From STD1-204 sp041649895 (GTDB lineage: Bacteria; Patescibacteriota; Minisyncoccia; Minisyncoccales; Minisyncoccaceae), in the NCBI GenBank assembly GCA_041649895.1, contig JBAZMG010000062.1, forward strand, positions 1 through 5,024: a DNA stretch of 5,024 bases, read 5' to 3'. Below are positions 4,329 through 5,024 of the stretch, piece after piece. Below the pieces are notes generated by a model, which searched no databases, had not been told where the DNA came from, and saw only the letters and a program-made list of their open reading frames with translations. The translations under genes and the position numbers were made by a program. The number at the start of each line of letters is the position of its first letter. The stretch's first letter is position 1.

Positions 4329-5024
4329 CTATTTTTTTTCGTGTTTTATCTTTGCCATCACCGCGTTCTTTCTGTAATTGCAATAGTCGCAGTTTTCGTT
4401 CATCGCGGGTACTTCGTCGGACATCAGACATTCTTTGATTTCCTTTAGCGCGCCCTCGATCCAAGTGTCGTCGCCGGTGTATGGTAAAACTTTGATGTCA
4501 AATTCCAATTTCTTGTCAAAAACGGGCTTACCCACATCGCCATTGCAATAGACAAAATATCCGGTCGGATTTACCGTAAAGCCGTTTTGTTTGAAAAGCC
4601 ATTGATAAATTTCCATTTGCCTTTTATATCCTCTCTGCCAATCCGCGTCCAAGTTAACTTCGCTTGTCTTTGAAGTGGCTTTGTAGTCGACAATGATCAA
4701 TTCGCCTTTTGGGCTCACCCAAATATCATCGATTGCTCCCGTGATCAATAAATTCGTCGGTTCGTGCAAATACTCGATCCCCTTAAAAGTATTTCTCCAA
4801 ATATCCATCTTTTCATTCTTGTAGGGCACCGCGTCAATCCCGAATTCCTCGATCAACGGATGGGGCGTGGCTTCAGCGCGATGCAAATCAAACTCTTTTT
4901 TCAGCAAACAATCCACCGCGCTATTCAAGGTAAACGGAAAACCGGGCGGCCGGCCAACTCCAAGGCGCCTGTCCAAATAAAAACATTGCGGGCACTCCAT
5001 AAACAGGTCGATTTTTGACCTGCT
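4329..5024 (-). CDS. PD-(D/E)XK superfamily nuclease (Cas4/RecB-like), 5' end cut by window edge
   Basis: Probable DNA nuclease of the PD-(D/E)XK fold. The frame continues through ATG 5000 to the edge (reading SRSKIDLF before it), and S-x-S-x-I-x-L-F is the usual opening of this family, so the start lies outside and ATG 5000 is internal. Numbering from that Met: C3-P-Q-C6-FYLDRR; H40 in FDLHRAE (possible motif I); TGAIDDIW with D91 (motif II acid); LIIVDYKATSK with D105 and K107 (motif III, D-x-K form); Q128-M-E-I-Y132 (the Q/Y motif of RecB/Cas4-like nucleases); and C204-D-Y-C207-NYRKNA near the end. The two CxxC pairs could hold zinc or an Fe-S cluster as in Cas4/AddB, though the spacing differs from the one-plus-three Cys pattern there. 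No cas genes are near. It is nine bases ahead of xseA, so a repair or DNA-processing role is inferred. Stop is TAG 4331. Confidence 0.87.
   Translation of the reverse strand, partial: SRSKIDLFMECPQCFYLDRRLGVGRPPGFPFTLNSAVDCLLKKEFDLHRAEATPHPLIEEFGIDAVPYKNEKMDIWRNTFKGIEYLHEPTNLLITGAIDDIWVSPKGELIIVDYKATSKTSEVNLDADWQRGYKRQMEIYQWLFKQNGFTVNPTGYFVYCNGDVGKPVFDKKLEFDIKVLPYTGDDTWIEGALKEIKECLMSDEVPAMNENCDYCNYRKNAVMAKIKHEKK

Noticed and set aside
5004..5022. Inverted repeat CAGGTC / GACCTG at the right edge
   Set aside because: It lies within codons of the nuclease N-terminus (SKIDL), is short (6 bp) and is well explained as coding sequence.

Overview
The window looks like an ordinary housekeeping and DNA-maintenance stretch of a small, AT-leaning bacterial genome, most likely a Candidate Phyla Radiation (Patescibacteria, Parcubacteria-like) organism. 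This placement rests on protein style (an EF-P of the GRG-loop type, a stand-alone ferredoxin:thioredoxin reductase catalytic chain beside thioredoxin, a short lysine/glutamate-rich XseB, a compact XseA), tight gene packing and starts without clear Shine-Dalgarno sequences. It is inferred from memory of such genomes, not from any search. The genetic code behaves as the standard bacterial one: genes end in TAA, TAG and TGA, and none is interrupted by TGA.

Layout. Positions 2-523 (+) hold the 3' part of an unrecognised Lys-rich protein gene, followed by a perfect 12-bp hairpin and then efp (594-1160, +). A GC-rich cluster of inverted repeats (1164-1263) fills the gap between efp and the convergent minus-strand genes. 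Everything from 1274 to the right edge is on the minus strand. In transcription order it holds: a PD-(D/E)XK nuclease (5024-4329, 5' end outside the window), xseA (4319-3072), xseB (3023-2820), a promoter plus palindrome, a zinc-ribbon/HNH-like protein of unknown function (2670-1942), an intrinsic terminator overlapped by the next promoter, thioredoxin (1877-1563) and the ferredoxin:thioredoxin reductase catalytic chain (1552-1274).

How the genes work together. The nuclease, xseA and xseB are closely spaced and probably form one DNA-repair/processing operon; XseA and XseB are the two subunits of exonuclease VII. Thioredoxin and the FTR catalytic chain are 10 bases apart behind a good promoter and form a two-gene redox operon in which FTR would reduce thioredoxin. 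EF-P acts at ribosomes stalled on proline runs.

The most interesting signals are outside the obvious gene functions: (i) two 29-base hairpins 2.5 kb apart with identical outer arms but different, still complementary, inner stems; (ii) two stacked hairpins at the xseA/xseB junction; (iii) the HNH-like gene, whose first zinc-binding Cys pair lies across the only canonical start codon, so its real start must be non-standard or frameshifted; (iv) Arg at the EF-P modification-site position; (v) a CYC instead of CHC motif in FTR paired with a CPPC thioredoxin. I see no phage, CRISPR, insertion-sequence, tRNA or rRNA sequence, and no clear new defence or mobile system.
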